Of a stretch of 64,000 bases of DNA, positions 8,455 to 16,446 are shown piece by piece. A program made the position numbers and the translations under genes. The stretch lies in contig JABJJW010000011.1 in the NCBI GenBank assembly GCA_018660685.1, forward strand, positions 1 to 64,000, written 5' to 3'. This stretch comes from Flavobacteriales bacterium. GTDB lineage: Bacteria; Bacteroidota; Bacteroidia; Flavobacteriales_G; Salibacteraceae. The first letter of the stretch is position 1. The number at the start of each line of letters is the position of its first letter. The notes under the pieces were generated by a model. It saw nothing but the letters and a program-made list of their open reading frames with translations, did no database searches and was not told the DNA's origin.

Positions 8455-8534
8455 GATGACAAAAAGTTTTGTGAAAAGTACTTACAACTAAAGGAAGAGG
8501 AAGAGGTTTTAACGAAGAAAAGATGAACAAGTTA

Positions 8535-9248
8535 TCAAATCTCTCGCTCGTCCAATTTGTAGATAGTCGGATAACTCACAACCCCAGCGGCTAGCATCTT
8601 CATTTGGAAGGAATTATTGCTTTCCATCTTCTGAACATAGTCATGATCGTTCACTTGGAAAAGCATGGTGACCAAACCTTCGTCGTCGACTCCTTGTAGC
8701 ACATGGGTAACCTCAAAGTCCTTTGATTCACCTGTCCCGTAGTCATCTAGAAAGGCTTCCTCCCATCGTTCGTAGTCAATGACACTGAAACTCATATACA
8801 TTAGAATGGAGTCATCAGCATTTTCGGTGTATTCAAGTTTTTGACGCATCCATTGAATCTCAATATCACCTTCAACACCAGCAATTTGCATCGAATTTTC
8901 AAGCATATCAGAAGTGACATAGCCTTTGGCTTGAGAGACATTTTCGATCGACGTCAAAACCATGGCGTACTTCTTGTCCACCTTTCCTTGATAGACTTTG
9001 ATTGTTTTGATGCCATGATTCAATCGAATTTCTTCCGAGAGATCATAACTCGCCTTCCAAACATCATAGTTGTCAACTTTGTGGGAGATGATTAAACAGG
9101 TGTCATAATCAAAGTCATGCGTGAATGGTGTGCTAGAAAGGACATCCTCGACAACTACTTCCGCTTCTTCCTTCTTCACCTCTTCAGCACAGGATGCTAC
9201 TACTAGGAGCAGACCAAACAATACCAACCACTGACCGACTTTTCTCAT
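8535..9248 (-). CDS. Lipoprotein with two tandem dimeric alpha/beta-like domains, function unknown
   Basis: A lipoprotein signal ends in VVASC (Cys at about residue 20), so the protein should be lipid-anchored in the envelope. The mature part looks internally duplicated. A first block (VDNYDVWKASYD ... VYQGKV ... SDMLENSMQIAGVEG) aligns by eye with a second (VIDYERWEEAFLD ... VLQGVD ... NNSFQMKMLAAGV). The D-Y-x-x-W-x-x-x-(Y/F) start and the M-x-x-AGV end recall ferredoxin-like dimeric alpha/beta barrel domains. That is inference, and no activity can be assigned. A TAnnTTTG box ends 4 bases before the start codon. Confidence 0.7.
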   Translation of the reverse strand: MRKVGQWLVLFGLLLVVASCAEEVKKEEAEVVVEDVLSSTPFTHDFDYDTCLIISHKVDNYDVWKASYDLSEEIRLNHGIKTIKVYQGKVDKKYAMVLTSIENVSQAKGYVTSDMLENSMQIAGVEGDIEIQWMRQKLEYTENADDSILMYMSFSVIDYERWEEAFLDDYGTGESKDFEVTHVLQGVDDEGLVTMLFQVNDHDYVQKMESNNSFQMKMLAAGVVSYPTIYKLDEREI

Positions 9249-9252
9249 GCGC

Positions 9253-9260
9253 CAAAAATA
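9253..9260 (-). promoter_or_regulatory. -7 box TAttTTTG directly before the lipoprotein gene
   Basis: On the minus strand TATTTTTG is followed by only four bases (GCGC) before the ATG at 9248. If used, transcription would start at or next to the start codon and the mRNA would be leaderless. Confidence 0.5.
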
Positions 9261-9303
9261 AAATATAATCCAAGTGAAGATTCCTACGTCGTAATTTTAA
9301 AGG

Positions 9304-9939
9304 ATGAAAAGGTTGGTATTGGCCTCATTCATTTTCTTAGTGCTATCTGGATGTAGGAAAAATCGGGAGGTTGTTGTCATGGGGGCGATCACCGAGGGGT
9401 ATATTGGACATCCTGTTTCTGGGGTCTCCGTCGAAATTTCTTTTTCGGAACTACGCAACGCAACCTACTCTCTCGGATACACCATTTTAGGCACGGCGAC
9501 TACCGATTCAGAGGGTGCCTATTCCTATGCATTTGAACGAGTTGCAGCCGTAAATTACCGAGTTCGTTGCACTAAGGATGGTTACCTACTCCATGAAGAA
9601 ATTGTTCACACCGATGACTGGAGAGTGAAGACTGAAAATATGTTGGACATCGAAATGTTCGTTGAATCATCCTTGAATTTTAGGTTAGTCAATACCTCGC
9701 ATCCTTCGTCTCAGGTTCTCCTTCGCTTAGAGGAGCATTCTCAGGGCTGCGACTTTTGCTGTTCTCATGACGCTACAATCAGAGTGGCAGGTATAAATGA
9801 TACATCCTTTTCTTGTAATGTGTTCGGGAATCAAATGATCGAGTACAAAACCACGCAGATTACAGATGTAGAGGCAATCGAAAGAGTCTACTCACTCGAT
9901 GTTGGTCCGGGAGAAAACTCGATATACATCGAGTACTAG
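9304..9939 (+). CDS. Lipoprotein with a carboxypeptidase regulatory-like domain
   Basis: A short lipoprotein signal (MKRLVLASFIFLVLSGC) is followed at about residues 25-115 by a beta-sandwich of the carboxypeptidase regulatory-like type. It has the pattern ITEGYIGHPVSGVSVEI, then TTDSEGAYSYAF and RVRCTKDGYL. The rest is beta-rich and contains a CDFCCSHD cysteine cluster. Such domains are common in Bacteroidota surface lipoproteins and are not diagnostic of a function. It is divergent from the preceding lipoprotein gene and convergent with the MORN-type gene, ending one base from it. Confidence 0.7.
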   Translation: MKRLVLASFIFLVLSGCRKNREVVVMGAITEGYIGHPVSGVSVEISFSELRNATYSLGYTILGTATTDSEGAYSYAFERVAAVNYRVRCTKDGYLLHEEIVHTDDWRVKTENMLDIEMFVESSLNFRLVNTSHPSSQVLLRLEEHSQGCDFCCSHDATIRVAGINDTSFSCNVFGNQMIEYKTTQITDVEAIERVYSLDVGPGENSIYIEY

Positions 9940-9940
9940 C

Positions 9941-10462
9941 TTATTTGGTAGTTGCGGAACCTTCTTCTTGGACGATATCGTACAGCTCCTGATTTACCAC
10001 TTCAGAATTTACCAGCGCCCCATTTTCTAGTTTCTGAACGAAATAAAGCTGACCCGTGTAGAAGTGAGAGTACGTTCCGTCATTTCCGTGACCCGTATAT
10101 TCAATGGTTTGGATCGGTGTTCCTTGAGGATCTTGAAAATTCCATTTCCCAACCTTTTGGCCTTCAACATATTGCTCATTAATGTAGACACTTCCATCAG
10201 GATGGTAGAAAGTACCACTCCCATGAAGTTTACCCTTTTCCCAATTCCGTTCATAATTGAGATTTCCTCCTGCACTGTAGACCTTTTCAGCACCTACGCG
10301 GTTTCTATTTACATTTTCATGATGAACAGAAGAAATCTGCCCATTTTCATAATGGTTTGTAATCACAAAACAGCTGCACTCCTCATCAAAAGTCTCAGTA
10401 AGACCTTGTGCTAATAGGGTTGAAGAGAGGGACACGAGAACGACAAAAACAATTGACTTCAT
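9941..10462 (-). CDS. Secreted MORN/YwqK-repeat protein
   Basis: A signal peptide (MKSIVFVVLVSLSSTLLAQ) precedes about four repeats of the MORN-variant type, such as YENGQISSVHHE, GKLHGSGTFYHPDGSVY and EGQKVGKWNFQDPQGT. Databases often label this family 'toxin-antitoxin system YwqK antitoxin', but nothing here suggests a toxin partner. The protein should be periplasmic or outer-membrane associated. It is the last gene of the minus-strand run that includes miaA. The minus-strand sequence TAACTTTG at 10481-10488 fits a -7 box and would give it its own promoter. Confidence 0.75.
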   Translation of the reverse strand: MKSIVFVVLVSLSSTLLAQGLTETFDEECSCFVITNHYENGQISSVHHENVNRNRVGAEKVYSAGGNLNYERNWEKGKLHGSGTFYHPDGSVYINEQYVEGQKVGKWNFQDPQGTPIQTIEYTGHGNDGTYSHFYTGQLYFVQKLENGALVNSEVVNQELYDIVQEEGSATTK

Positions 10463-10485
10463 ACGGAAAGGATTCTTTCACAAAG

Positions 10486-11388
10486 TTAGACGTTGAGCCG
10501 TTGATTTAGATGCCTTAGAATTGGTTCGAGGCTATTTGACTCAAAAACTTCATAGTCTGCCTGCTTTCTGAACCATGTATACTGGCGTTTGGCATAGTTT
10601 CGAGTATGTTGCTTGATCTTGGAAATAGCCTCATCTCGCGTCATAGTATCAGCTAGATGATCGAAGATCTCTTTGTAGCCAACGGTTTGTAGCGCATTAC
10701 AATTCTTCCATTTCTCAAGCGATTCAACTTCTTTCTCGAGCCCACGATCCATCATCTCATCTACTCGGTTGTTGATGCGCAGATAAAGCTCTTCACGAGG
10801 TGGAAGAATGGCCAAACGATGAACCTGAAAGGACCTTGATTTGAGTCGACCTATCCTAAGTTCGCTGTATTTTGACCCCGTGTCGTCAACACATTCAAGA
10901 GCACGTTGGACCCTCATTCGATTTTGGAGGTCGACTTGCTGATGATAGTCAGGATCAACTTCCTCAAGTTTTTGTTGAAGATGTTCCAATCCATGGCTTT
11001 CAAATATGGAGTTCCACTTTTCTCGCGTTGAAGTCTTGGTTCTAGGTAAGTCGTCAAACCCATGAACAACTGCATTTACATATAGCCCAGATCCTCCAAC
11101 GAGCACGGCCACGTTATTTTTCTTGAAGTATGCATCGAGAAATGCCAGGGCTTCATCTTCGAATTGACCAGCGCTGTAGTTTTCATCTGGATCTAGATGG
11201 TCGATGAAATGATGTTTGACTTCATTTTGTTCCTCCAATGAAACTTTGGCGGTGCCAATATTCATTCCTCTATAGAATTGACGGGCGTCAGCACTGATGA
11301 TTTCTGCTTGGAATTGCTTGGCAATCTGAAGAGAGAGGGAGGTTTTACCCGAAGCCGTTGGTCCGGATATGACAATTAAGTGAGACAT
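10486..11388 (-). CDS. miaA: tRNA dimethylallyltransferase
   Basis: MiaA adds a dimethylallyl group to A37 of tRNAs that read codons beginning with U. The P-loop GPTASGKT is at residues 8-15, followed by SADARQFYRGMNIGTAK and the VGGSGLYVNAVVHG motif. The C-terminus has NYAKRQYTWFRKQ, which matches the family's tRNA-binding region. The 300-residue length is normal. It follows the pRiA4b-like gene by 5 bases and lies in a minus-strand cluster with the CCA-adding enzyme, so tRNA maturation genes are grouped here. Confidence 0.96.
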   Translation of the reverse strand: MSHLIVISGPTASGKTSLSLQIAKQFQAEIISADARQFYRGMNIGTAKVSLEEQNEVKHHFIDHLDPDENYSAGQFEDEALAFLDAYFKKNNVAVLVGGSGLYVNAVVHGFDDLPRTKTSTREKWNSIFESHGLEHLQQKLEEVDPDYHQQVDLQNRMRVQRALECVDDTGSKYSELRIGRLKSRSFQVHRLAILPPREELYLRINNRVDEMMDRGLEKEVESLEKWKNCNALQTVGYKEIFDHLADTMTRDEAISKIKQHTRNYAKRQYTWFRKQADYEVFESNSLEPILRHLNQRLNV

Positions 11389-11393
11389 GAAGT

Positions 11394-11939
11394 CTAATAT
11401 TCTTCTCCGCTGTATTCTTGGTCAGAATCCATGAGCTTGAACATGTCGGCAAATTCATCATGTTCTTCGTCATCGGCCAAAGAAACTGTTTCAATGTCAA
11501 AATTTAATTCTGGAGACTTAGAGCTTTGTTCTGGAGCGTCTCCAAATGCATGGAGGATTCGAGGCAAGATGATGTTCTTGTCGACTGTTTTAACTTCAAT
11601 CACGTCGATGAAAAAGCACCACATTAGGAAGAAGTCAAATACATAGACTAGTTTTTGATCCTGTTCGTAGATAACTTCGCCAACCTTGCACTCGTGCATG
11701 AGAAGGATCGTTTCTCCATTTTCGGAACGTTCACCCATGTCCATCAGAGTGATTTCTTGCCCTTTTTCCCAGTCTTCGTTACTGACATAAAAGGAAGCCA
11801 TCTCTGTATTTTCAAAGGCAAAGGCCTCTAAAACTATGTCGTGAAACTGTTGGAAGTTTTGGTCAACACCAATTTCGATGTCCCTAAACACATCGTTGTC
11901 GTGATCGAGTAAAATTCGGAAGTGAACTACTTTCTGCAC
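11394..11939 (-). CDS. pRiA4b ORF-3-like (IS1096 TnpR passenger-like) domain protein
   Basis: The protein is 181 residues and starts with GTG (no closer ATG). Its beginning (VVHFRILLDHDNDVFRDIEI, then FQQFHDIVLEAFAFEN) fits the plasmid pRiA4b ORF-3-like domain. That domain is named after mobile-element passengers, but it is common as a chromosomal gene in Bacteroidota. No transposase or inverted repeat is nearby, so I do not read this copy as mobile. The C-terminal third is acidic and low in structure. It is embedded with 5- to 10-base gaps between the CCA-adding enzyme and miaA, which suggests an RNA-related role, unproven. Confidence 0.75.
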   Translation of the reverse strand: MQKVVHFRILLDHDNDVFRDIEIGVDQNFQQFHDIVLEAFAFENTEMASFYVSNEDWEKGQEITLMDMGERSENGETILLMHECKVGEVIYEQDQKLVYVFDFFLMWCFFIDVIEVKTVDKNIILPRILHAFGDAPEQSSKSPELNFDIETVSLADDEEHDEFADMFKLMDSDQEYSGEEY

Positions 11940-11949
11940 TTGGTTAACA

Positions 11950-13374
11950 TTAGGTCTTGACGGGCTTGAGGTTGAGCTTTTTGGCTTCTTGAAGCATGAA
12001 TTCCATTGCTCCGTCGTAGCTATTCGCGATATCTCCTTCTAGGATCGCTTCTCGAATAGCTATTTTCAAGATACCAACCTCTTTACCAGGTTTTAACCCG
12101 AAGATATCCATTATCTCCTTACCATCGATTGGGGGCTGCCAATTCTTTAGGCGATCTGTTTGCTCCACTTCTGCGCATTTTTCCCTGACAATTTCAAAGT
12201 TCTGAAGGTATCTCTGAACCTTGGATTCGTTCTTTGATGTAATGTCCGATTCACAGAGAATCATGAGCGCGTTAAGGTCTTCACCAGCTTCAAATATTAA
12301 CCTCCTGATTCCTGAGTCGGAGACTTCTTTTTTGCTAAGAGCAATGGGTCTCAAGTGTAATCGCACCAACTTCTGCACAAGTTTCATCCTGCCGTCCATC
12401 GGCAGCTTGAGATCACGAAATATCCTAGGAACCATCTTAGCTCCTAGATCTTCGTGTCCATGAAATGTCCAGCCTTGTTTCGGATCGTATCGCTTAGTAT
12501 CTGGTTTCGCAATATCGTGGAGAATTGCAGACCAACGCAGATACAAGTCATCACTCCGTGTGGCTGTATTGTCCAAGACCTTCAGAGTATGGTAGAAATT
12601 GTCTTTGTGCCCTTGGCCATTTCGCTTCTCGACCCCGTACAACTCAACCATTTTCGGAAAAATGTGATGAAGGAGCCCAGTTTTGAATAGCAGTTTGAAT
12701 CCGATGCTAGGAACAGGAGAACAAATAATCTTATTGAGTTCTTCAATGGTGCGTTCTTTAGACACAATGGAAATTCTCTCGGCGTGTCTTTCAATTGCTT
12801 CCAGTGATTTCTCTTCGATTGTAAACCCCAGCTGTGAAGCGAAGCGAATTGCCCTCATCATTCTCAACGGATCATCAGAATAGGTGGTTTCCGGCTCCAA
12901 TGGTGTAATGAGCTTTAGGTTTTCAATGTCGCTGATGCCGTCGAATGGATCCTGGATTTCTCCAAAATCCCCCTTGTTTAAACTGATAGAAATCGCATTG
13001 ATGGTAAAATCACGGCGGGCACGATCTTCTTTAAGCGTTCCATCTTCCACAATGGGTTTCCTGGACTCGGTTCGATATGATTCTTTCCTCGCCCCAACAA
13101 TCTCGATTTCAAGATCGCCATGCATAAACATCGCCGTCCCAAAGTTTTTGAAGTAGCTCACTTTGGTGCCCTGAAGTCTGTCTGCAAGATGATGAGCGAA
13201 TTCAATTCCACTACCATCCACAACAATGTCTAAGTCTTTAGAACCTCGGCCAATAATCAGATCTCTGACATATCCACCAATGATGTAGACTCGACAGCCG
13301 TACTCAGATGCGGCGTCCGAGATGGTTCGATAAATAGGTTGATCAATGAAGGTTTTTATTTCTTCCGCGGTCAT
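11950..13374 (-). CDS. cca: CCA tRNA nucleotidyltransferase with HD domain
   Basis: This enzyme adds or repairs the 3' CCA of tRNAs; close relatives are poly(A) polymerases. The class II nucleotidyltransferase signature GGYVRD is at residues 33-38, with the metal-binding DLD at 47-49. The neck/RRDFTINA region follows near residue 120. A C-terminal HD domain contains WSAILHDIAKP. At 474 residues it matches the HD-containing Bacteroidota form. The choice between CCA addition and polyadenylation rests on family usage, not on residues I can test. A TAnnTTTG box ends 7 bases before the ATG. Confidence 0.93.
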   Translation of the reverse strand: MTAEEIKTFIDQPIYRTISDAASEYGCRVYIIGGYVRDLIIGRGSKDLDIVVDGSGIEFAHHLADRLQGTKVSYFKNFGTAMFMHGDLEIEIVGARKESYRTESRKPIVEDGTLKEDRARRDFTINAISISLNKGDFGEIQDPFDGISDIENLKLITPLEPETTYSDDPLRMMRAIRFASQLGFTIEEKSLEAIERHAERISIVSKERTIEELNKIICSPVPSIGFKLLFKTGLLHHIFPKMVELYGVEKRNGQGHKDNFYHTLKVLDNTATRSDDLYLRWSAILHDIAKPDTKRYDPKQGWTFHGHEDLGAKMVPRIFRDLKLPMDGRMKLVQKLVRLHLRPIALSKKEVSDSGIRRLIFEAGEDLNALMILCESDITSKNESKVQRYLQNFEIVREKCAEVEQTDRLKNWQPPIDGKEIMDIFGLKPGKEVGILKIAIREAILEGDIANSYDGAMEFMLQEAKKLNLKPVKT

Positions 13375-13381
13375 GGATTCG

Positions 13382-13389
13382 CAAAATTA
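13382..13389 (-). promoter_or_regulatory. -7 box TAatTTTG just upstream of the CCA-adding enzyme gene
   Basis: On the minus strand TAATTTTG is followed by seven bases (CGAATCC) and then the ATG at 13374. The predicted transcript would have almost no leader. Confidence 0.5.
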
Positions 13390-13414
13390 CCGGTAAATGA
13401 GTGACCTGTGAGGC

Positions 13415-14536
13415 TTATAGCAATGATTCATATAGCTCATGATAGTTCTGAGCCATGAGCGAGTTGTCAAACTTCTCGGCATGGAGCTTTCCAAGCGCAA
13501 TCATCTCATTTCGCAGTGTTGAATTGGCAACAACGGATTCCATGAGTTTCGGCAATTCATTCGGGTCGCTGTAGTATCGGGCGCTGTCTCCGCCCGTTTC
13601 TTCTAGGCATGAACCAGTCTTGGCAATTACTGGAACCCCGCAGACCAGTGATTCCAAAACGGGCAACCCAAAACCTTCATACTTGGATGGATAAACGCTC
13701 AATTCGGCTCCTTGAAGAAGGGCAGGAAGCTCCTTAAAACTGACATTTGGAAGCTGTTTGACCGTCGTGGCGTTTGAATGCTGCGAAAGCAAACTCGATA
13801 TTTTGTTGGCATATTTTCTTGCTTTTCCCACAAGAACAAGATCATGAGATTCACTGAGGTTCGATTCCAGAAATGCCTTGACCAGCTCCATTTGATTCTT
13901 CCTTTCTTCGATTGTGCCAACACTGATGAGGTAGGGACGGTTTATTCCGTGGTTTTGACGGACAGATTCAATTTCCTCTTCAGTACGTTGGACGTGAAAA
14001 GACCGATCGCAGCCTTGGTATATCACGTGAAGCTTTTCTGCATCCACGTCGAAATACTCGAGGATGTCCTGTTTAGTGCGCTCACTGATGGCGACCACGG
14101 CATCCGCATCCTGTAACGACTGTTCAACTTTTCGTCGGTATGTTGAGCGATCGAATCGAGGATAATATTCTGGAAACCTCAAGAAAATGAGATCGTGGAT
14201 GGTGACCACAGACTTGCAATTTCCTTTTTTGATCGACCTCGGAAGTTCGTTGCTCAATCCATGAAAAACATCAATGTTATGGTCCTTGACCACATTGCCA
14301 AGATGAATGCTCCTCCACCAGCTGCGCATGAATGAGGGGATTTGACCGGGAGTTCGGATTTCAAACTTACCCGTCAGGAAGGGAGAGGTCCGATGATTGG
14401 CCGTGGTACGTGGTGTGTACAAGATGAATTCATCTTCTGAAAACGAATCTGCCACAGCCTGAACCATGGTTCTGCTATAGTTGCCTAAACCGCTGTGATT
14501 TAGAAAAAGTCGTTTGGCATCAAATCCTATCCGCAT
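13415..14536 (-). CDS. Glycosyltransferase family 4-type (GT-B) enzyme
   Basis: The 373-residue protein has the two-Rossmann GT-B layout. The N-terminal half has HSGLGNYSRTMVQAV and VFHGLSNELP. The C-terminal nucleotide-sugar site has PYLISVGTIEERKN and the E-x7-E element in SKYEGFGLPVLESLVCG. It would transfer a sugar from an NDP or GDP donor, perhaps in envelope polysaccharide synthesis. The acceptor cannot be read from sequence. It lies 4 bases after dapD on the same strand, so they are cotranscribed, although no pathway link is obvious. Confidence 0.9.
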   Translation of the reverse strand: MRIGFDAKRLFLNHSGLGNYSRTMVQAVADSFSEDEFILYTPRTTANHRTSPFLTGKFEIRTPGQIPSFMRSWWRSIHLGNVVKDHNIDVFHGLSNELPRSIKKGNCKSVVTIHDLIFLRFPEYYPRFDRSTYRRKVEQSLQDADAVVAISERTKQDILEYFDVDAEKLHVIYQGCDRSFHVQRTEEEIESVRQNHGINRPYLISVGTIEERKNQMELVKAFLESNLSESHDLVLVGKARKYANKISSLLSQHSNATTVKQLPNVSFKELPALLQGAELSVYPSKYEGFGLPVLESLVCGVPVIAKTGSCLEETGGDSARYYSDPNELPKLMESVVANSTLRNEMIALGKLHAEKFDNSLMAQNYHELYESLL

Positions 14537-14540
14537 ATCG

Positions 14541-15368
14541 TTATACTGCGACCTGAAAATCTCTTAGAACGTTATTAAGTGATGTTTTTTTGTCGGTGCT
14601 TTCTTTTCTCTGACCAATTATCAAAGCGCAAGAAACATTGAACTCACCAGCTGGGAACTTCTTCGAATAACTCCCAGGAATAACGACAGATCTCGCTGGA
14701 ACTCTTCCCTTCATTTCAATGGGTTCCTCACCGGATACATCAATAATCTTTGTCGATTGAGTGAGAACGACATTTGCTCCGAGAACGGCCTCACTTTCCA
14801 CATGAACTCCTTCAACCACGATACACCTTGATCCGATAAAGGCATTATCCTCGATGATGACTGGAGCGGCTTGAACCGGTTCTAGCACTCCGCCAATTCC
14901 GACTCCACCGCTCAAGTGTACGTTCTTTCCAATTTGGGCACAGCTACCAACAGTTGCCCACGTGTCGACCATGGTTCCTGCATCCACGAATGCTCCAATA
15001 TTGACATATGACGGCATCATAACCACACCCTTTGAGATATAGGCGCCGTATCGTGCAATTGCATGAGGGACTACTCGAATTCCTTGTTCAGCGTACCCAG
15101 ACTTCAATTTCATTTTGTCGTGAAATTCAAAAGGCCCAACCTCGATCGTTTCCATTTGCCGAATAGGGAAGTAAAGGATGACACCTTTCTTCACCCAGTC
15201 ATTGACCTTCCATCCTGCTGACGTGGGCTCAGCGGCCCGCAATCGACCTTTGTCAACTTCTTCAATCAACGTCTCGATGGCTTTCACTGTTTCACCATCT
15301 TTCAAAAGCGATCGATCTTCCCATGCGGCAGTGACCGCTTTTTCCATTAACTCGTAATTCATTGCCAT
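14541..15368 (-). CDS. dapD: 2,3,4,5-tetrahydropyridine-2,6-dicarboxylate N-succinyltransferase
   Basis: DapD uses succinyl-CoA in the succinylase branch of lysine and diaminopimelate synthesis. A left-handed beta-helix of hexapeptide repeats occupies about residues 100-210 (for example AYISKGVVMMPSYVNIGAFV and HLSGGVGIGGVLEPVQ). The 275-residue length and the N-terminal helical domain fit the family. An alternative ATG two codons downstream is possible. It is divergent from ruvX and probably heads a dapD-glycosyltransferase operon. Confidence 0.95.
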   Translation of the reverse strand: MAMNYELMEKAVTAAWEDRSLLKDGETVKAIETLIEEVDKGRLRAAEPTSAGWKVNDWVKKGVILYFPIRQMETIEVGPFEFHDKMKLKSGYAEQGIRVVPHAIARYGAYISKGVVMMPSYVNIGAFVDAGTMVDTWATVGSCAQIGKNVHLSGGVGIGGVLEPVQAAPVIIEDNAFIGSRCIVVEGVHVESEAVLGANVVLTQSTKIIDVSGEEPIEMKGRVPARSVVIPGSYSKKFPAGEFNVSCALIIGQRKESTDKKTSLNNVLRDFQVAV

Positions 15369-15391
15369 TTACTAGGATTGATTCTCCGCCT

Positions 15392-15399
15392 CAAAAATA
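15392..15399 (-). promoter_or_regulatory. -7 box TAttTTTG upstream of dapD
   Basis: The minus-strand sequence TATTTTTG lies 23 bases before the dapD ATG at 15368. It is in the short divergent region shared with ruvX. Confidence 0.45.
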
Positions 15400-15427
15400 G
15401 ACTTTCATCCAAGCGTGTGAGACAGCA

Positions 15428-15435
15428 TACATTTG
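15428..15435 (+). promoter_or_regulatory. -7 box TAcaTTTG 4 bases before ruvX
   Basis: TACATTTG is followed by CACG and then the ruvX ATG at 15440. A TTTC at 15403-15406 is 21 bases upstream of the TA and could be a weak -33 element. Transcription would begin at the start codon, giving a leaderless message. Confidence 0.55.
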
Positions 15436-15439
15436 CACG

Positions 15440-15853
15440 ATGGGTAGAATACTCTCAATCGATTTTGGAATGAAACGTTCGGGTCTTGCGCTTTCTGATC
15501 CACTTAAGATGATCGCAAACGGTCTAGACACAGTGGACTCCAGAGAGTTGCTCGATAAGGTGCTCGAATTGGCTTCATCTCAAGATGTTGAGACCGTGGT
15601 GATCGGACATCCAAAGCGCATGAGCGGAGAGGATTCAGCTATAGAAAACAACATTCAAATATTCATTCAAGAGTTGCGAAAGAAGACTGATACTCTAAAT
15701 GTTGACAGGATGGATGAACGATTTACAAGTAAACTCGCGCTGGATTCAATGATCAGGGCGGGCAGCACAAAAAAGCAGAGAAGTGACAAAGGTCTCATTG
15801 ATAAAGTGAGCGCGACGTTAATTTTGCAAGAGTATTTGAACCAGGATAGATGA
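15440..15853 (+). CDS. ruvX: RuvX/YqgF-type putative Holliday junction resolvase / pre-16S rRNA nuclease
   Basis: This RNase H-fold nuclease has the starting motif RILSIDFGMKRSGLALSD with the first catalytic Asp. A second acidic position follows in DRMDERFTSKLA, and a third near the C-terminus (SDKGLIDKVSATLIL). The 137 residues are typical of YqgF. In E. coli it matures the 5' end of 16S rRNA and it is often annotated as a Holliday junction resolvase. It overlaps def by 4 bases (ATGA), a coupling shared with many Bacteroidota. Confidence 0.93.
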   Translation: MGRILSIDFGMKRSGLALSDPLKMIANGLDTVDSRELLDKVLELASSQDVETVVIGHPKRMSGEDSAIENNIQIFIQELRKKTDTLNVDRMDERFTSKLALDSMIRAGSTKKQRSDKGLIDKVSATLILQEYLNQDR

Positions 15854-16446
15854 TATTACCGATTGTAGCATACGGAGACCCAGTCTTGAAGAAAGAAGCT
15901 GACGAGATCGAGGAGAGTTACCCGAAACTGAAGGAGCTGATTGAGAACATGTTCGAAACCATGAACGGTGCGCAAGGTGTTGGATTGGCGGCACCGCAAG
16001 TAGGGTTCAGCATCCGACTGTTCATCGTCGATACTTCACCTTTTGCTGAAATGGATGAGGATGAAGAACAGGATGAAAGCGAGGAAGAGCTTGCGAAGCT
16101 CAAGGGATTCAAAAAGGTATTCATCAATCCAATTATCTTGGATGAGGAAGGTTTAAATTGGAAATTCAATGAAGGATGTCTGAGCATTCCTGGAGTTAGA
16201 GAAGAAGTATCAAGACAGCCAGAGTTGACCATTGAATACTTCGATGAAAACTTTGAGTTGAAGGAAGAGAAGTACGACGGTCTGATTGCAAGAGTGATCC
16301 AGCATGAGTACGACCACGTGGATGGCGTGCTGTTTACAGATCACCTGAATCCGATTAAAAAGAAGTTCCTCAAAAAGAAACTCGATAATATTTCGAAAGG
16401 AATTGTTGACGTCGACTACAAAATGAAATTTCCGAAAAAGAGATGA
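15850..16446 (+). CDS. def: Peptide deformylase
   Basis: Def removes the formyl group from the N-terminal methionine of new proteins. All three motifs are present: GVGLAAPQ (residues 43-50), EGCLSIPG with Cys110, and HEYDH (152-156); Cys110, H152 and H156 would bind the metal. Between motifs one and two lies an acidic insertion (EMDEDEEQDESEEELAKL). Insertions here are known in some Bacteroidota deformylases, and it probably forms a surface loop. It overlaps both ruvX and the following TPR lipoprotein gene by 4 bases. Confidence 0.96.
   Translation: MILPIVAYGDPVLKKEADEIEESYPKLKELIENMFETMNGAQGVGLAAPQVGFSIRLFIVDTSPFAEMDEDEEQDESEEELAKLKGFKKVFINPIILDEEGLNWKFNEGCLSIPGVREEVSRQPELTIEYFDENFELKEEKYDGLIARVIQHEYDHVDGVLFTDHLNPIKKKFLKKKLDNISKGIVDVDYKMKFPKKR

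Noticed and set aside
9941-10462. Toxin-antitoxin module (YwqK antitoxin label)
   Set aside because: The family name is historical. There is no toxin gene next to it, and the protein carries a signal peptide.
11394-11939. Possible insertion sequence passenger (IS1096-like label)
   Set aside because: No transposase, terminal inverted repeats or target duplications are present. The gene is tightly embedded in a tRNA-processing operon.
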